NCBI GenBank assembly: GCA_902776685.1
Contig: CACYRB010000018.1
Location: forward strand, 1 to 34,696
From: an uncultured Prevotellaceae bacterium
GTDB taxonomy: Bacteria > Bacteroidota > Bacteroidia > Bacteroidales > Bacteroidaceae
Direction of reading: 5' to 3'
DNA length: 34,696 nucleotides
The translations under genes and the position numbers were made by a program. The notes beneath the pieces were generated by a model. That model was not told the origin of the DNA. It made no database searches and worked only from the letters and a program-made list of their open reading frames with translations. Shown one piece after another: positions 7,035 through 14,468 of this stretch (position 1 is its first letter; each line of letters begins with the position of its first letter).

Positions 7035-7814
7035 ATGTTCAACGAAGAAATAAAAGAATACGAGCACCTCCGTCGGGAATATCAGCAAAAGGTAGCCGAC
7101 AAGATGAGCCATTCGCAGTGGATGGAATATAACGAAATTCTGTTCTCTGCCCATTCCTGTGCCATCGAAGGCAATTCGTTCACGGTCGACGACACGCGTA
7201 TCCTCCGCGAGCAGGGCATGTCGATGATTCCCGTAGGCCGTTCGCTGTTCGAGTGCACCGAGATGGCCGACCACTTCCGAGCCTTCGACTATATGGTGAG
7301 CCATTTAGACCATCCTTTCGACGAAGCACTGATGAAAGAGGTGAACCGCCTGGTGACCGAACACACGCTTAGCTATCGCCAACCGGAGGCCATTGCCGGC
7401 GAATACACCACGGAGGATATGGCTGCGGGCGATACCGTTTTCGGCGACCACGACACACTGATAGCCCGTGTGCCCCAGTTGATGGCCTCTACGGAGAAAG
7501 CCATCAGCAACGGACAACACCCTCTTGTCGTTTCCGCCAAGTGGCACGGCTACTACGAATACCTTCATCCCTTCCGCGACGGCAACGGTCGAACGGGCCG
7601 ACTGCTCTCCAACTTCATCCTGCTCAGGGCCGGACATCCTCTGCTCATCATCCGCCTGGAAGACCGAGATGCCTATATCTCTGCCCTGAAGCAGATTCGC
7701 ACAGAAGGCACCGATGAGCATCTCGTCAGTTTCTTCTTCAAAACCGCCATCGACCGGATGAAGGGCGAACTGGAACAAAAGCGGAAGAACACCTTGCCCA
7801 CCATGTTTTTTTAG
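7035..7814 (+). CDS. Fic domain protein (putative AMP-transferase), class II
   Basis: The 259-residue cytoplasmic protein has the complete Fic motif HPFRDGNGRTGR (178-189) with catalytic His178. An inhibitory-helix motif S-x3-E-G-N (S41, E45, G46, N47; SCAIEGN) lies N-terminal to the Fic core, marking a class II Fic protein that is auto-inhibited by Glu45. Fic enzymes attach AMP (sometimes other phosphate groups) to hydroxyl side chains. The target cannot be read from the sequence. The ATG at 7035 follows a good -7 box; an upstream in-frame start (6993) would lie before the promoter. It is a lone gene with no small antitoxin neighbour, as expected when inhibition is built in. Confidence 0.93.
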   Translation: MFNEEIKEYEHLRREYQQKVADKMSHSQWMEYNEILFSAHSCAIEGNSFTVDDTRILREQGMSMIPVGRSLFECTEMADHFRAFDYMVSHLDHPFDEALMKEVNRLVTEHTLSYRQPEAIAGEYTTEDMAAGDTVFGDHDTLIARVPQLMASTEKAISNGQHPLVVSAKWHGYYEYLHPFRDGNGRTGRLLSNFILLRAGHPLLIIRLEDRDAYISALKQIRTEGTDEHLVSFFFKTAIDRMKGELEQKRKNTLPTMFF

Positions 7815-7920
7815 CCGGCACCATTTTTTCAAATGTTAAAAAAAACGGTGCAGGCGGGCGAAATTTTAACACGCCAGAGCGCACGAAACGGTGCCGGTGG
7901 GACATTTGTCCACCGACACC
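7815..7920. repeat. Two interacting hairpins after the Fic gene
   Basis: GCACC and a T6 run (7818-7829) pair with an A-run and GGTGC (ending 7851). Further on, GGTGCCGGTGG... (7890 on) pairs with ...CCACCGACACC (to 7920) with one mismatch, closing on GACA/TGTC. In addition CCGGCACC (7815-7822) is complementary to GGTGCCGG (7890-7897), so the two structures are mutually exclusive. They may act in transcript end formation for the Fic gene, though no T-tract follows. Confidence 0.4.
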
Positions 7921-8010
7921 AAGATTTGCGTTCAAAACAAGCCTTTCATAAATCACTGACAGACAACGACATACAAAACCGTTCACTTGTCACTTTTCAG
8001 TTTTCACTTG

Positions 8011-8117
8011 CGAAAGATATATGTTTCGGGTGGTGAAAGCTAAGCTTTCGCACCTTGAAAGACGGTCTTTCGCCACCCGAAAGCTAAGCTTTTGCAAGGT
8101 GAAAGATATATGTTTCG
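8011..8117. repeat. Array of five palindromes with about 22-bp period
   Basis: Units: CGAAAGATATATGTTTCG (8011-8028), GAAAGCTAAGCTTTCG (8035-8050), GAAAGACGGTCTTTCG (8057-8072), GAAAGCTAAGCTTTTG (8079-8094), GAAAGATATATGTTTCG (8101-8117). Unit centres are 22-23 bp apart. The order of unit types is itself symmetric (a b c b a). Spacers also pair: GGGTGG (8028-8033) with CCACCC (8073-8078), and CACCTT (8051-8056) with AAGGTG (8096-8101). The array is preceded by CACTTTTCA-type repeats (7983-8010) and followed by GTGAAAGGG-type repeats (8119-8160). Confidence 0.9.
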
Positions 8118-8167
8118 CAGTGAAAGGGGAGTGAAAGGGAAGTTGAAGGGAAGTGAAAGGGACAATG

Positions 8168-8231
8168 GAGACCCCCAACCCCCTAATTTAGGGGGCTGAT
8201 GGGAGTGTTAAAACGTGAATGGTGTTTTAAC
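8168..8231. repeat. C/G-tract palindrome and a second hairpin
   Basis: CCCCC TAATTTA GGGGG (8179-8195) is a perfect hairpin next to a second C-tract (8172-8176). Read on the minus strand it is C5, loop, G5, TT, G5, the same layout as the repeats embedded in rsgA, fRMsr and rsmA. Downstream, GTTAAAAC (8207-8214) pairs perfectly with GTTTTAAC (8224-8231). The remaining intergenic bases show no reading frame worth calling. Confidence 0.55.
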
Positions 8232-8236
8232 AATTA

Positions 8237-8266
8237 CGGCAGCGAAAGATATACCTTTCGCTGCCG
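8237..8266 (-). terminator. Strong hairpin ending the glycosidase operon
   Basis: CGGCAGCGAAAG (8237-8248) pairs perfectly with CTTTCGCTGCCG (8255-8266) around a 6-nt loop; flanking AATT bases extend the stem past one mismatch. It lies 25 bp beyond the stop codon of the last operon gene. A T-run follows on the plus side (8275-8282), weaker T content on the minus side, so it may act in both directions. Its core GCGAAAGATATAC...TTTCGC resembles a unit of the neighbouring palindrome array. Confidence 0.65.
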
Positions 8267-8290
8267 CAATTAAGATTTTTTTACTGTTCG

Positions 8291-8773
8291 CTACCGTCTG
8301 ATGGCTGCCTCGCGCTCGGCGTCCCAGTAGCCGCAGTCGAGTTCGAAGAACGTCGACGTGTAGGGAAGCGTGAGCGGGGTCTTGATGATGACGACGCGGC
8401 AGAGGCTGCTCACCTTGTCGAGACGGACGATGAGCTCTTCGTGCGGAACGAGCGTCACCTCGTCGTCGGCAAGTGCCTTGCTGATGCTTGCCTTGTAGTC
8501 GTCCCATCCGGGAGCCAGCTGCTCGGAAAGCTTCTGCTGTTCCTGGTCTTGGTAGACATGGGCGAAGACGTGAGGCGCACGACGAATCATGCTGCTGACG
8601 GTTTCTACTACCTGTTCGTAGCCCTCGGGGGCAAACAGGGTGGTGATGCCGGGATTGGTCTGCAAGGGATAGGCCATGTCGGTCACGACAATCCAGTTGC
8701 GGTGTCCCAGCAGGGGCAGCAGTTCTTCCAACTGCTGCGCCCACGGTTGACTGTTTTGCTTTGTGTTGCTCAT
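8291..8773 (-). CDS. RbsD/FucU-like sugar mutarotase family protein
   Basis: A 160-residue soluble protein without signal peptide. LLPLLGHRNWIVVTDMAYPLQTNPG resembles the N-terminal block of RbsD/FucU proteins (LGHGDEIVIADANFP type, with the catalytic His), and VVIIKTPLTLPYTSTFFELDCGYWD resembles their C-terminal active-site block (T-G-E-x-x-P-Y). RbsD/FucU enzymes interconvert pyranose/furanose or anomeric sugar forms in the cytoplasm. It is the last gene of the minus-strand operon, 81 bp after the GH31 gene, so it might handle monosaccharides released by the secreted enzymes. The match is from memory of motifs only; the specific sugar is unknown. Confidence 0.55.
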   Translation of the reverse strand: MSNTKQNSQPWAQQLEELLPLLGHRNWIVVTDMAYPLQTNPGITTLFAPEGYEQVVETVSSMIRRAPHVFAHVYQDQEQQKLSEQLAPGWDDYKASISKALADDEVTLVPHEELIVRLDKVSSLCRVVIIKTPLTLPYTSTFFELDCGYWDAEREAAIRR

Positions 8774-8854
8774 ATTATTTACTTATAAACTTTTAGATTG
8801 ATTATTGTCATACTTGGCGACTTTTCGTCTGGCTGCCTGCCATATTCAAAATTG

Positions 8855-11800
8855 TCATCTGCCTTCTGACCTGAAAAGCATTGTCTGCATACGGAGAATG
8901 GCATTGTACTCGTTATCGAAATACTCGATCCGAATGTTGTATTTCTTGCCTTTCTCCACCGGCACGATTGCTTTGCGCGAAGTCTCGGCGTGCTCGCCCC
9001 AGTCGCTTAAAAGCTCCTTGCCGTCAACGAAAAGACGGTAGCCGTCATCGCCCGACACGAAGAAAAACATGTCGCCCGTCTCGGGAGCCGTGAAGGTGCT
9101 TGTGGCTGTCATGCTCCAATGGTCGGCGGGAATGCCTTCAACGGGGCTGTCGCTAACCAGATTCATGTCTATTTTCTCCGTGTGGCCGATAGCCTTTGCC
9201 TCGCCCTCAAGGTTCGCGTTCGGGAAGTAGCTGAGGTCGAAGCCCGTACCCGATTCGGTGCGGAAGGCTTCGGCTGGCAGCTTGACAACCATCTTTCCAT
9301 CCTCACCGACATGGCGCAGGAAGCTGTCGAAGTTGTCGTTCTTACCCATCCTGTTGCCCATCTGCTCAACAAGCACTGCGGGCAGCTTCTTGTACAGTGC
9401 ACGGAAGTGCTCGAGCGTCGCTTCCTGACTCTCGGGATGATAGGTAAGACGAAGCGGCGTGGTCTCCAGGAAACCATAGTCGTCGGTATAGACCATGAAC
9501 GGGTCGTTCCGTTTGAAGTCTTCGGCAGCACTCAATATGCGACGGAACTTTGCCTTCTCGCCATCGGTCACGGCAATGTCGGCCGATGCGAATGTCACCT
9601 CGACGGTTGCACCCTTGCTGCAATCAATTTTGCCCAGGGCAATAAGAGTCTCAAGGTTGAGTCCATCGTAGGTAAAGTCGACCTTCCTGCCATCGACTGT
9701 GACACTCTGCGGAGCCTTCTGGCAGGGCAGGGCGACAGAGTAGTCGCGGTGCGAAGGCATGTCTTTGTAGCTTCCCTTGCGCTGGCCGATGCTGACGGTC
9801 AGGTGCTGTCCGCTACGCTGATAGGACAGGTTTGTGGTGGCATACTCATCGACATAGTTCTTGTCGTCGCCGTTGTCTTCATAGAGCGTGAAGTCGCACT
9901 TGTCGGCTCCGGGGAAGACGCGCACGATGACAGGCTGCTCCGTACCGCGCAGGTTGCTGATTTTGCCATAGTAAGGCAGAATGCTGCCAGCCTTGATATA
10001 GACAGGATACTCATCCATCGAGAACTGCCGCGTCACGGTCTGACCGCCTTGAAGCATTGTGCCCGTCTCGTACTCCAGCCATTGCCCCTCGGGAATCCAT
10101 CCCTTCACCGTGGCCAAGCCGCTGTCCTTGTCGCCGGCATTGGTGACTGGGATTATAAGCATTCTGTCGCCAAACATATATTGCTCTTTCATCTCATAGG
10201 CTTCTTTCGCCTCGGGATAGTCGTAGTACATGGGGCGGCAGAGCGAGAGACCTGTCTCGTAATTCTCGCGAGCCATGGTGTAGATGTAAGGAACGAGAGC
10301 ATAGCGTCCGTCGATAACTTTTGTGATGCGTTGCTGGGTCACGTGGTCGAAGGCCCAAGGCTCTTTGTTCAGACCCGGGTCCTTTGTGCTATGGCTGCGC
10401 AAGATGGGCAGGTATTGCCCCATCTGCATGGCACGGGTGTAGAGCTCGGGCTCGACACTGCTGCCGAACTTCTTGTTCTGGTGTCCGCCGATGTCGTGAC
10501 TCCAATAGCCATATAGGACATTGGAGGCTGTGCTGTTGAAATAAGGTAGGAATCGCAGGCTCTCCCATGTGATGAAAGCATCGCCCGAGAAGCCTATCTG
10601 GTAGCGATGGTTGCCCAATCCGCCCCAACGGTGATAAATCAGGGGACGGCTCATGCCATAGCCCTCCATATCGGAAAACCAGATATAGTTGCACCAGAAT
10701 GTGTTATTGAGCTTTGTAAGCTGTTTGTCATTCAACCACTGTTGCCAGTCGAGCCAGAAAAAGTCGATGCCATCTTCTACATAGGGATGAAGATAGGTAT
10801 CGAAAAGTGCCTTTACATAGCGTTTGTTGCTGCCCTGCCATTCCACCGTCTTGCCATTTTCTATGCCCGCTCTCTGGATGAATTCCTGATACCTCTTTTC
10901 GTAGGGTCGCACACCATCGGCTGGGTGCATGCTCAAGGTGGTCTTTACACCCAGTTCGTCGGTGAACGCAAGGAACTTCTTGTAGTCGGGAAAAAGGTTC
11001 TCATTCCAATCCCAGCCCGTCCAGCCGCCACCTGCTTTTGCTGTAAGGGGATGCCAGTCTAAATCGATAACAAGGACATCGAGGGGCAGGTTGTATTGCT
11101 TGAAATTGGCAAGCAAATCGCGGAAATTCTTATCGGAGTAGCTCCAGTAGCGACTCCACCAATAACCGAAAGCATAACGAGGCGGCAGAGGCACCTTGCC
11201 TGCAAACTTCGTGAAGCTGCTCAAGGCTGTCTTATAGTCGTGCCCGTATGCCATAAAATACCAGTCTTGTGCTCCTTCAGCGCATTTGCGCTCCTTGACC
11301 CAGTCCATCCAGTCCTGTGAACCATCGAAGAGGTAGCTGTCAGAGTCGTCGACAAGCGTCCAGCCATCTGTAGCAAGCAGGCCATCCTCAAGGGGTATGC
11401 GGTGCTTGGGGTTGACGCGGCGCTCCATATAGGTGTCGCCATCATAGTTGTCGAGCGTGCGATAGGTCCCCTTCAGGTTGCCCTTCTGCTCGGCACCGGG
11501 TGTCCATACGAACGGTGTGCCAAGGCTTTTTGCAGAGACAATCGTGAGGTTCTCACGGCTGAACGGTGCACTGCCCTTGCGGTAAGTAAGTTTGAATTTG
11601 CTGGTGGTGATAACAACCTTGCTGCCACTGGCTGAAATCTTGTGAGGCACGTGACCATACTCACGAATAACTGCCACCAAGCTTTTGTCGTCCACAAACT
11701 TTCCGTCGGGAGTATATTCAAGACGGATGGTTCCTTCATCGACGAGAGTAAAGCGCACATGACTGTCGCGATAGACCTCTTCGGCCGATGCTATAACGGA

Positions 11801-11917
11801 CAAGAGCAGCCCCACAACAAGCAGGAGTGGGGCTGCCGAAATCTTAAGATTGATTTTCTTTGTCCAATCCGAATTTTTATTGGTTTGAAACATTGATAGA
11901 TTAAATCTGTGATTCAT
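8855..11917 (-). CDS. GH31 family alpha-glycosidase with C-terminal PA14-like domain
   Basis: A 1020-residue exported enzyme. After a signal peptide (LLLVVGLLLSVIASA) come the GH31 N-terminal beta domain, the catalytic barrel with DGIDFFWLDWQQW (nucleophile D390) and NHRYQIGFSGD (acid/base D446), a proximal C-terminal beta region (ADKCDFTLYEDNGDD) and a PA14-like end (SMTATSTFTAPETGDMFFFV, DDGYRLFVDGKELLSDW). GH31 includes alpha-glucosidases, alpha-xylosidases and others; the YWSHDIGGH loop variant does not tell me which. The stop codon of the upstream gene and this ATG share a base (TGATG), so translation is likely coupled. A second start at 11893 (MFQTNKNSDW) is possible and would still keep the signal peptide. 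Neighbours suggest plant cell-wall glycans. Confidence 0.88.
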   Translation of the reverse strand: MNHRFNLSMFQTNKNSDWTKKINLKISAAPLLLVVGLLLSVIASAEEVYRDSHVRFTLVDEGTIRLEYTPDGKFVDDKSLVAVIREYGHVPHKISASGSKVVITTSKFKLTYRKGSAPFSRENLTIVSAKSLGTPFVWTPGAEQKGNLKGTYRTLDNYDGDTYMERRVNPKHRIPLEDGLLATDGWTLVDDSDSYLFDGSQDWMDWVKERKCAEGAQDWYFMAYGHDYKTALSSFTKFAGKVPLPPRYAFGYWWSRYWSYSDKNFRDLLANFKQYNLPLDVLVIDLDWHPLTAKAGGGWTGWDWNENLFPDYKKFLAFTDELGVKTTLSMHPADGVRPYEKRYQEFIQRAGIENGKTVEWQGSNKRYVKALFDTYLHPYVEDGIDFFWLDWQQWLNDKQLTKLNNTFWCNYIWFSDMEGYGMSRPLIYHRWGGLGNHRYQIGFSGDAFITWESLRFLPYFNSTASNVLYGYWSHDIGGHQNKKFGSSVEPELYTRAMQMGQYLPILRSHSTKDPGLNKEPWAFDHVTQQRITKVIDGRYALVPYIYTMARENYETGLSLCRPMYYDYPEAKEAYEMKEQYMFGDRMLIIPVTNAGDKDSGLATVKGWIPEGQWLEYETGTMLQGGQTVTRQFSMDEYPVYIKAGSILPYYGKISNLRGTEQPVIVRVFPGADKCDFTLYEDNGDDKNYVDEYATTNLSYQRSGQHLTVSIGQRKGSYKDMPSHRDYSVALPCQKAPQSVTVDGRKVDFTYDGLNLETLIALGKIDCSKGATVEVTFASADIAVTDGEKAKFRRILSAAEDFKRNDPFMVYTDDYGFLETTPLRLTYHPESQEATLEHFRALYKKLPAVLVEQMGNRMGKNDNFDSFLRHVGEDGKMVVKLPAEAFRTESGTGFDLSYFPNANLEGEAKAIGHTEKIDMNLVSDSPVEGIPADHWSMTATSTFTAPETGDMFFFVSGDDGYRLFVDGKELLSDWGEHAETSRKAIVPVEKGKKYNIRIEYFDNEYNAILRMQTMLFRSEGR

Positions 11918-14442
11918 CAATTCGTCCAGGTCTCGCCCTCGAGCACCTTCTTCACCTTGTAGGTCTTGGTGCCGATGGTGAGCTTGTCGAGCGGCAGACG
12001 GCCCTTCTTCACTTCGAGGCTGACACGGCCGTCGGCTCCAATCTTGCAGTTGCCCCAGGCATAGCCCGTGCTCCAGAAATAGTTGCCGGGGTTGGAGGTG
12101 AACGACATGGTCTTGTCGACGCCCGAATAGTGGAAGTCGCTCAGGGCGATGATGCCTGCCCATGCTGCCATGGCACGCGAGTAGTGGTGTCCGCACTCGG
12201 GCTCGCTGAACGGGTTGCGCTTGCCACCGTCGAAGCGGTCGCGCACAGCCTTGAAGCACTTCAGACCTTCGGCGGTCATGCCTTCATACATCATGCCCAC
12301 AGCTGCGGTGTACTCGAATCCGGTCATGGCCTCGCCGAAGTAGGGGAACGGTACCTCGAGGCGGCCCTTTGGCCACGACGCCATCAACAGTCCGGCCTCC
12401 TTGGCATAGACGAAGGTGCGCATGTTGTTGAAGTGGCGGCCGAAGTCGTCAAGGTAGTTGTATTTCATGATGCTCTGCAGGGTGGTCTTCATGTGGTCCT
12501 TGTTGCCGAGATAGCCCAGACCGCAGATATGGGCCATGTACTGACCGACGAGCTGGTCGACCAGACAGCCCTTGCCGAGCTGGAAGTCGGGTATCTTCAC
12601 GTTGGGATCGCTCATGTCGAGATATTCGAAGGTCTCGGGGTCAGTAATCTTGTGCTCGTAGTATTCGCCGTTGAACAGGTTGTCGTCCATCCACTTGCTG
12701 CCCTTCTCGAACAGCGTGCGACACTTCTTGGCGAGTGCCTTGTCGTTCATGGCCTTAGCCATCTCTTCGGCGGCACGCAGGGCACCCATATACCAGAAGC
12801 CCATCTGCGGGTTGGGACCGAAGTAGTTCACGTCCATCGTGTTGTGCTGACTGCCTTCCATCACACCGTCTTGGTTGCCGTCCCAGCTCTTGGGTTTCCA
12901 AGCGTAGGAGAGCACTTTCTTCACTTGTCCCCAGTTCTTGCGCAGGAACTCGTTGTCGCCCGAGAGCTGCCACTCGCGATACATCTTCATGATGCAGCCC
13001 ATCTGTCCGTCGGCAGCGGCGTTGTTGTATGTGGAAGCCTGAGAGAGGGGCAGGTTGGCGCGGAAGCTCATAAATCCGTTCTCACGCGTGGCATAGTTAA
13101 ACTCGACGTCGCGCATGGTCTGAGCCAGATCGCCGAAGAGGAACGGGGTGGCCACCTCGTAGTTCCACACGTGGGTACAGGTGCCTTTACACGAACCGGA
13201 ACGGTTCCAGATACCTTCCCAACCCATGAGGTGCCCGCTGGGGATGCGGAACACGGTCTGCGAGCGGAGCACCGACAGATTAAACAGGGCGGCTTCTTTC
13301 ACCACCTCGGGATAGCTGCTCTCGAGCAGGGCGTTGACAAACTGGGTTGTACCCTCTTCGAGCTCGGCCATGCGGGGAACAATCTTACCTGCGGCATCCC
13401 ACGCATCGTCGTACAGTGTGCTGTAGTAGTTGCCCACGACACTCTCCGACCAAGCCTTGCGGTTGGGGAAGTTCCAAGTGAGATAGAACACGAAGGTCTC
13501 GGTCTGGTTGGGCGCAATCTGCTTCTTCACGGCCAGCGAAGCCATGGGGTCGCTCTCCAATGGTTGGCTCTTCTCGACCATCACACCGTCGTCGCTGAAG
13601 TCGTCCCAGAAATTAAGGATGGCATTCTGCCACTTGTTCGGCTTCGAGCAAGTGCGGTAGCTCACCCGACCGTTGCTGTCGGTGGTCAAGGCCATCGTGC
13701 CCCAGGCGGGATCCTGATGGTCTACGCTGTCGGAATAGAAATAGATGCCCTGAAAGCCATTGCCCTCGCGGAAGATATTCTTGTTGTTCTTTGCTCCAGA
13801 AAAACTATAGTTGCGACCGTCGCGACCGATGAAGTTGCGCATTGTGCCACAGACAGAAACTTCGGCCGGCACATTGCCGCAGTTGGTTACCTCGTAGGCC
13901 AGCACAGCCACGGGCAGACTGCTGTCGTCGGTGTTGCAGCCGATGAGCGGGTTGAATCCTTTGATGCGAACCTTCACCGGGATTTTTGAATCGGAGAGGT
14001 TGACCTGTCCAAAGGGATAGGCAGCATCGAACGAGACGTTCTCGAATCGGGGCATGCCATGGTGGTTGGCCTCTTCACCGCCACCGCCGCGAACATATTC
14101 GTGGTCGTAGAGCGGACCCTCGAGCAGCGTGGTCGTTGCCGGCTGACCGTCAGGCTTCACATAGATGGCAAAAAACGGAGCATTGCTGCTGCCGGTATAT
14201 ACAGTGCTATAGCCCTTGGCAGGGATGTTCATGATTTCCCAGTCGCGCAGTTCGCCACGGCCGCCCAGCGAGACGGTGCCGGTGCCGATACCGCCCAACG
14301 GCAGGGCTATCTGGAACAGGTGGTTCTTGTCATAGTGTTTCAATACCGGCCACTGTCCGGGTTTCCAACTCTCGGCCGACGCCGTGAAGGCCATCATGAA
14401 AACTACAGAGGCCACGAAAATTCTCTTGAGATGTTTTTTCAT
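11917..14442 (-). CDS. GH116 family glycosidase (GBA2/DUF608 type), exported
   Basis: An 841-residue protein with signal peptide (FVASVVFMMAFTASA). The N-terminal beta-sandwich begins FQIALPLGGIGTGTVSLGGRGELRDWEI, the GBA2 N-terminal signature; the C-terminal alpha-barrel carries CTHVWNYE (E429, probable nucleophile) and QHNTMDVNYFGPNPQMGFWYMGALRA (D537, probable acid/base). GH116 enzymes are beta-glucosidases, beta-xylosidases or glucosylceramidases that retain anomeric configuration. In this setting a role on xylan- or glucan-derived oligosaccharides in the periplasm is the best guess. It lies 26 bp after the GH51 gene and overlaps the GH31 start by one base. Full length for the family; no odd features. 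Confidence 0.88.
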   Translation of the reverse strand: MKKHLKRIFVASVVFMMAFTASAESWKPGQWPVLKHYDKNHLFQIALPLGGIGTGTVSLGGRGELRDWEIMNIPAKGYSTVYTGSSNAPFFAIYVKPDGQPATTTLLEGPLYDHEYVRGGGGEEANHHGMPRFENVSFDAAYPFGQVNLSDSKIPVKVRIKGFNPLIGCNTDDSSLPVAVLAYEVTNCGNVPAEVSVCGTMRNFIGRDGRNYSFSGAKNNKNIFREGNGFQGIYFYSDSVDHQDPAWGTMALTTDSNGRVSYRTCSKPNKWQNAILNFWDDFSDDGVMVEKSQPLESDPMASLAVKKQIAPNQTETFVFYLTWNFPNRKAWSESVVGNYYSTLYDDAWDAAGKIVPRMAELEEGTTQFVNALLESSYPEVVKEAALFNLSVLRSQTVFRIPSGHLMGWEGIWNRSGSCKGTCTHVWNYEVATPFLFGDLAQTMRDVEFNYATRENGFMSFRANLPLSQASTYNNAAADGQMGCIMKMYREWQLSGDNEFLRKNWGQVKKVLSYAWKPKSWDGNQDGVMEGSQHNTMDVNYFGPNPQMGFWYMGALRAAEEMAKAMNDKALAKKCRTLFEKGSKWMDDNLFNGEYYEHKITDPETFEYLDMSDPNVKIPDFQLGKGCLVDQLVGQYMAHICGLGYLGNKDHMKTTLQSIMKYNYLDDFGRHFNNMRTFVYAKEAGLLMASWPKGRLEVPFPYFGEAMTGFEYTAAVGMMYEGMTAEGLKCFKAVRDRFDGGKRNPFSEPECGHHYSRAMAAWAGIIALSDFHYSGVDKTMSFTSNPGNYFWSTGYAWGNCKIGADGRVSLEVKKGRLPLDKLTIGTKTYKVKKVLEGETWTN

Positions 14443-14468
14443 TTGTCTTTGATAATTAGGATTAATAT

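Noticed and set aside
8011-8117. CRISPR array
   Set aside because: Spacing is regular but there is no constant direct repeat, the spacers are only 3-6 bp, and no cas genes are in the window.
9119-10516. Open frame of 465 codons on the plus strand opposite the GH31 gene
   Set aside because: Also a codon-bias shadow; the GH31 catalytic motifs are read from the minus strand.
12130-13989. Open frame of 619 codons on the plus strand opposite the GH116 gene
   Set aside because: It is a mirror frame of a GC-rich gene. The minus strand encodes a full-length GH116 enzyme with signal peptide and motifs; the plus frame has His/Val-rich low-quality sequence and no family marks.
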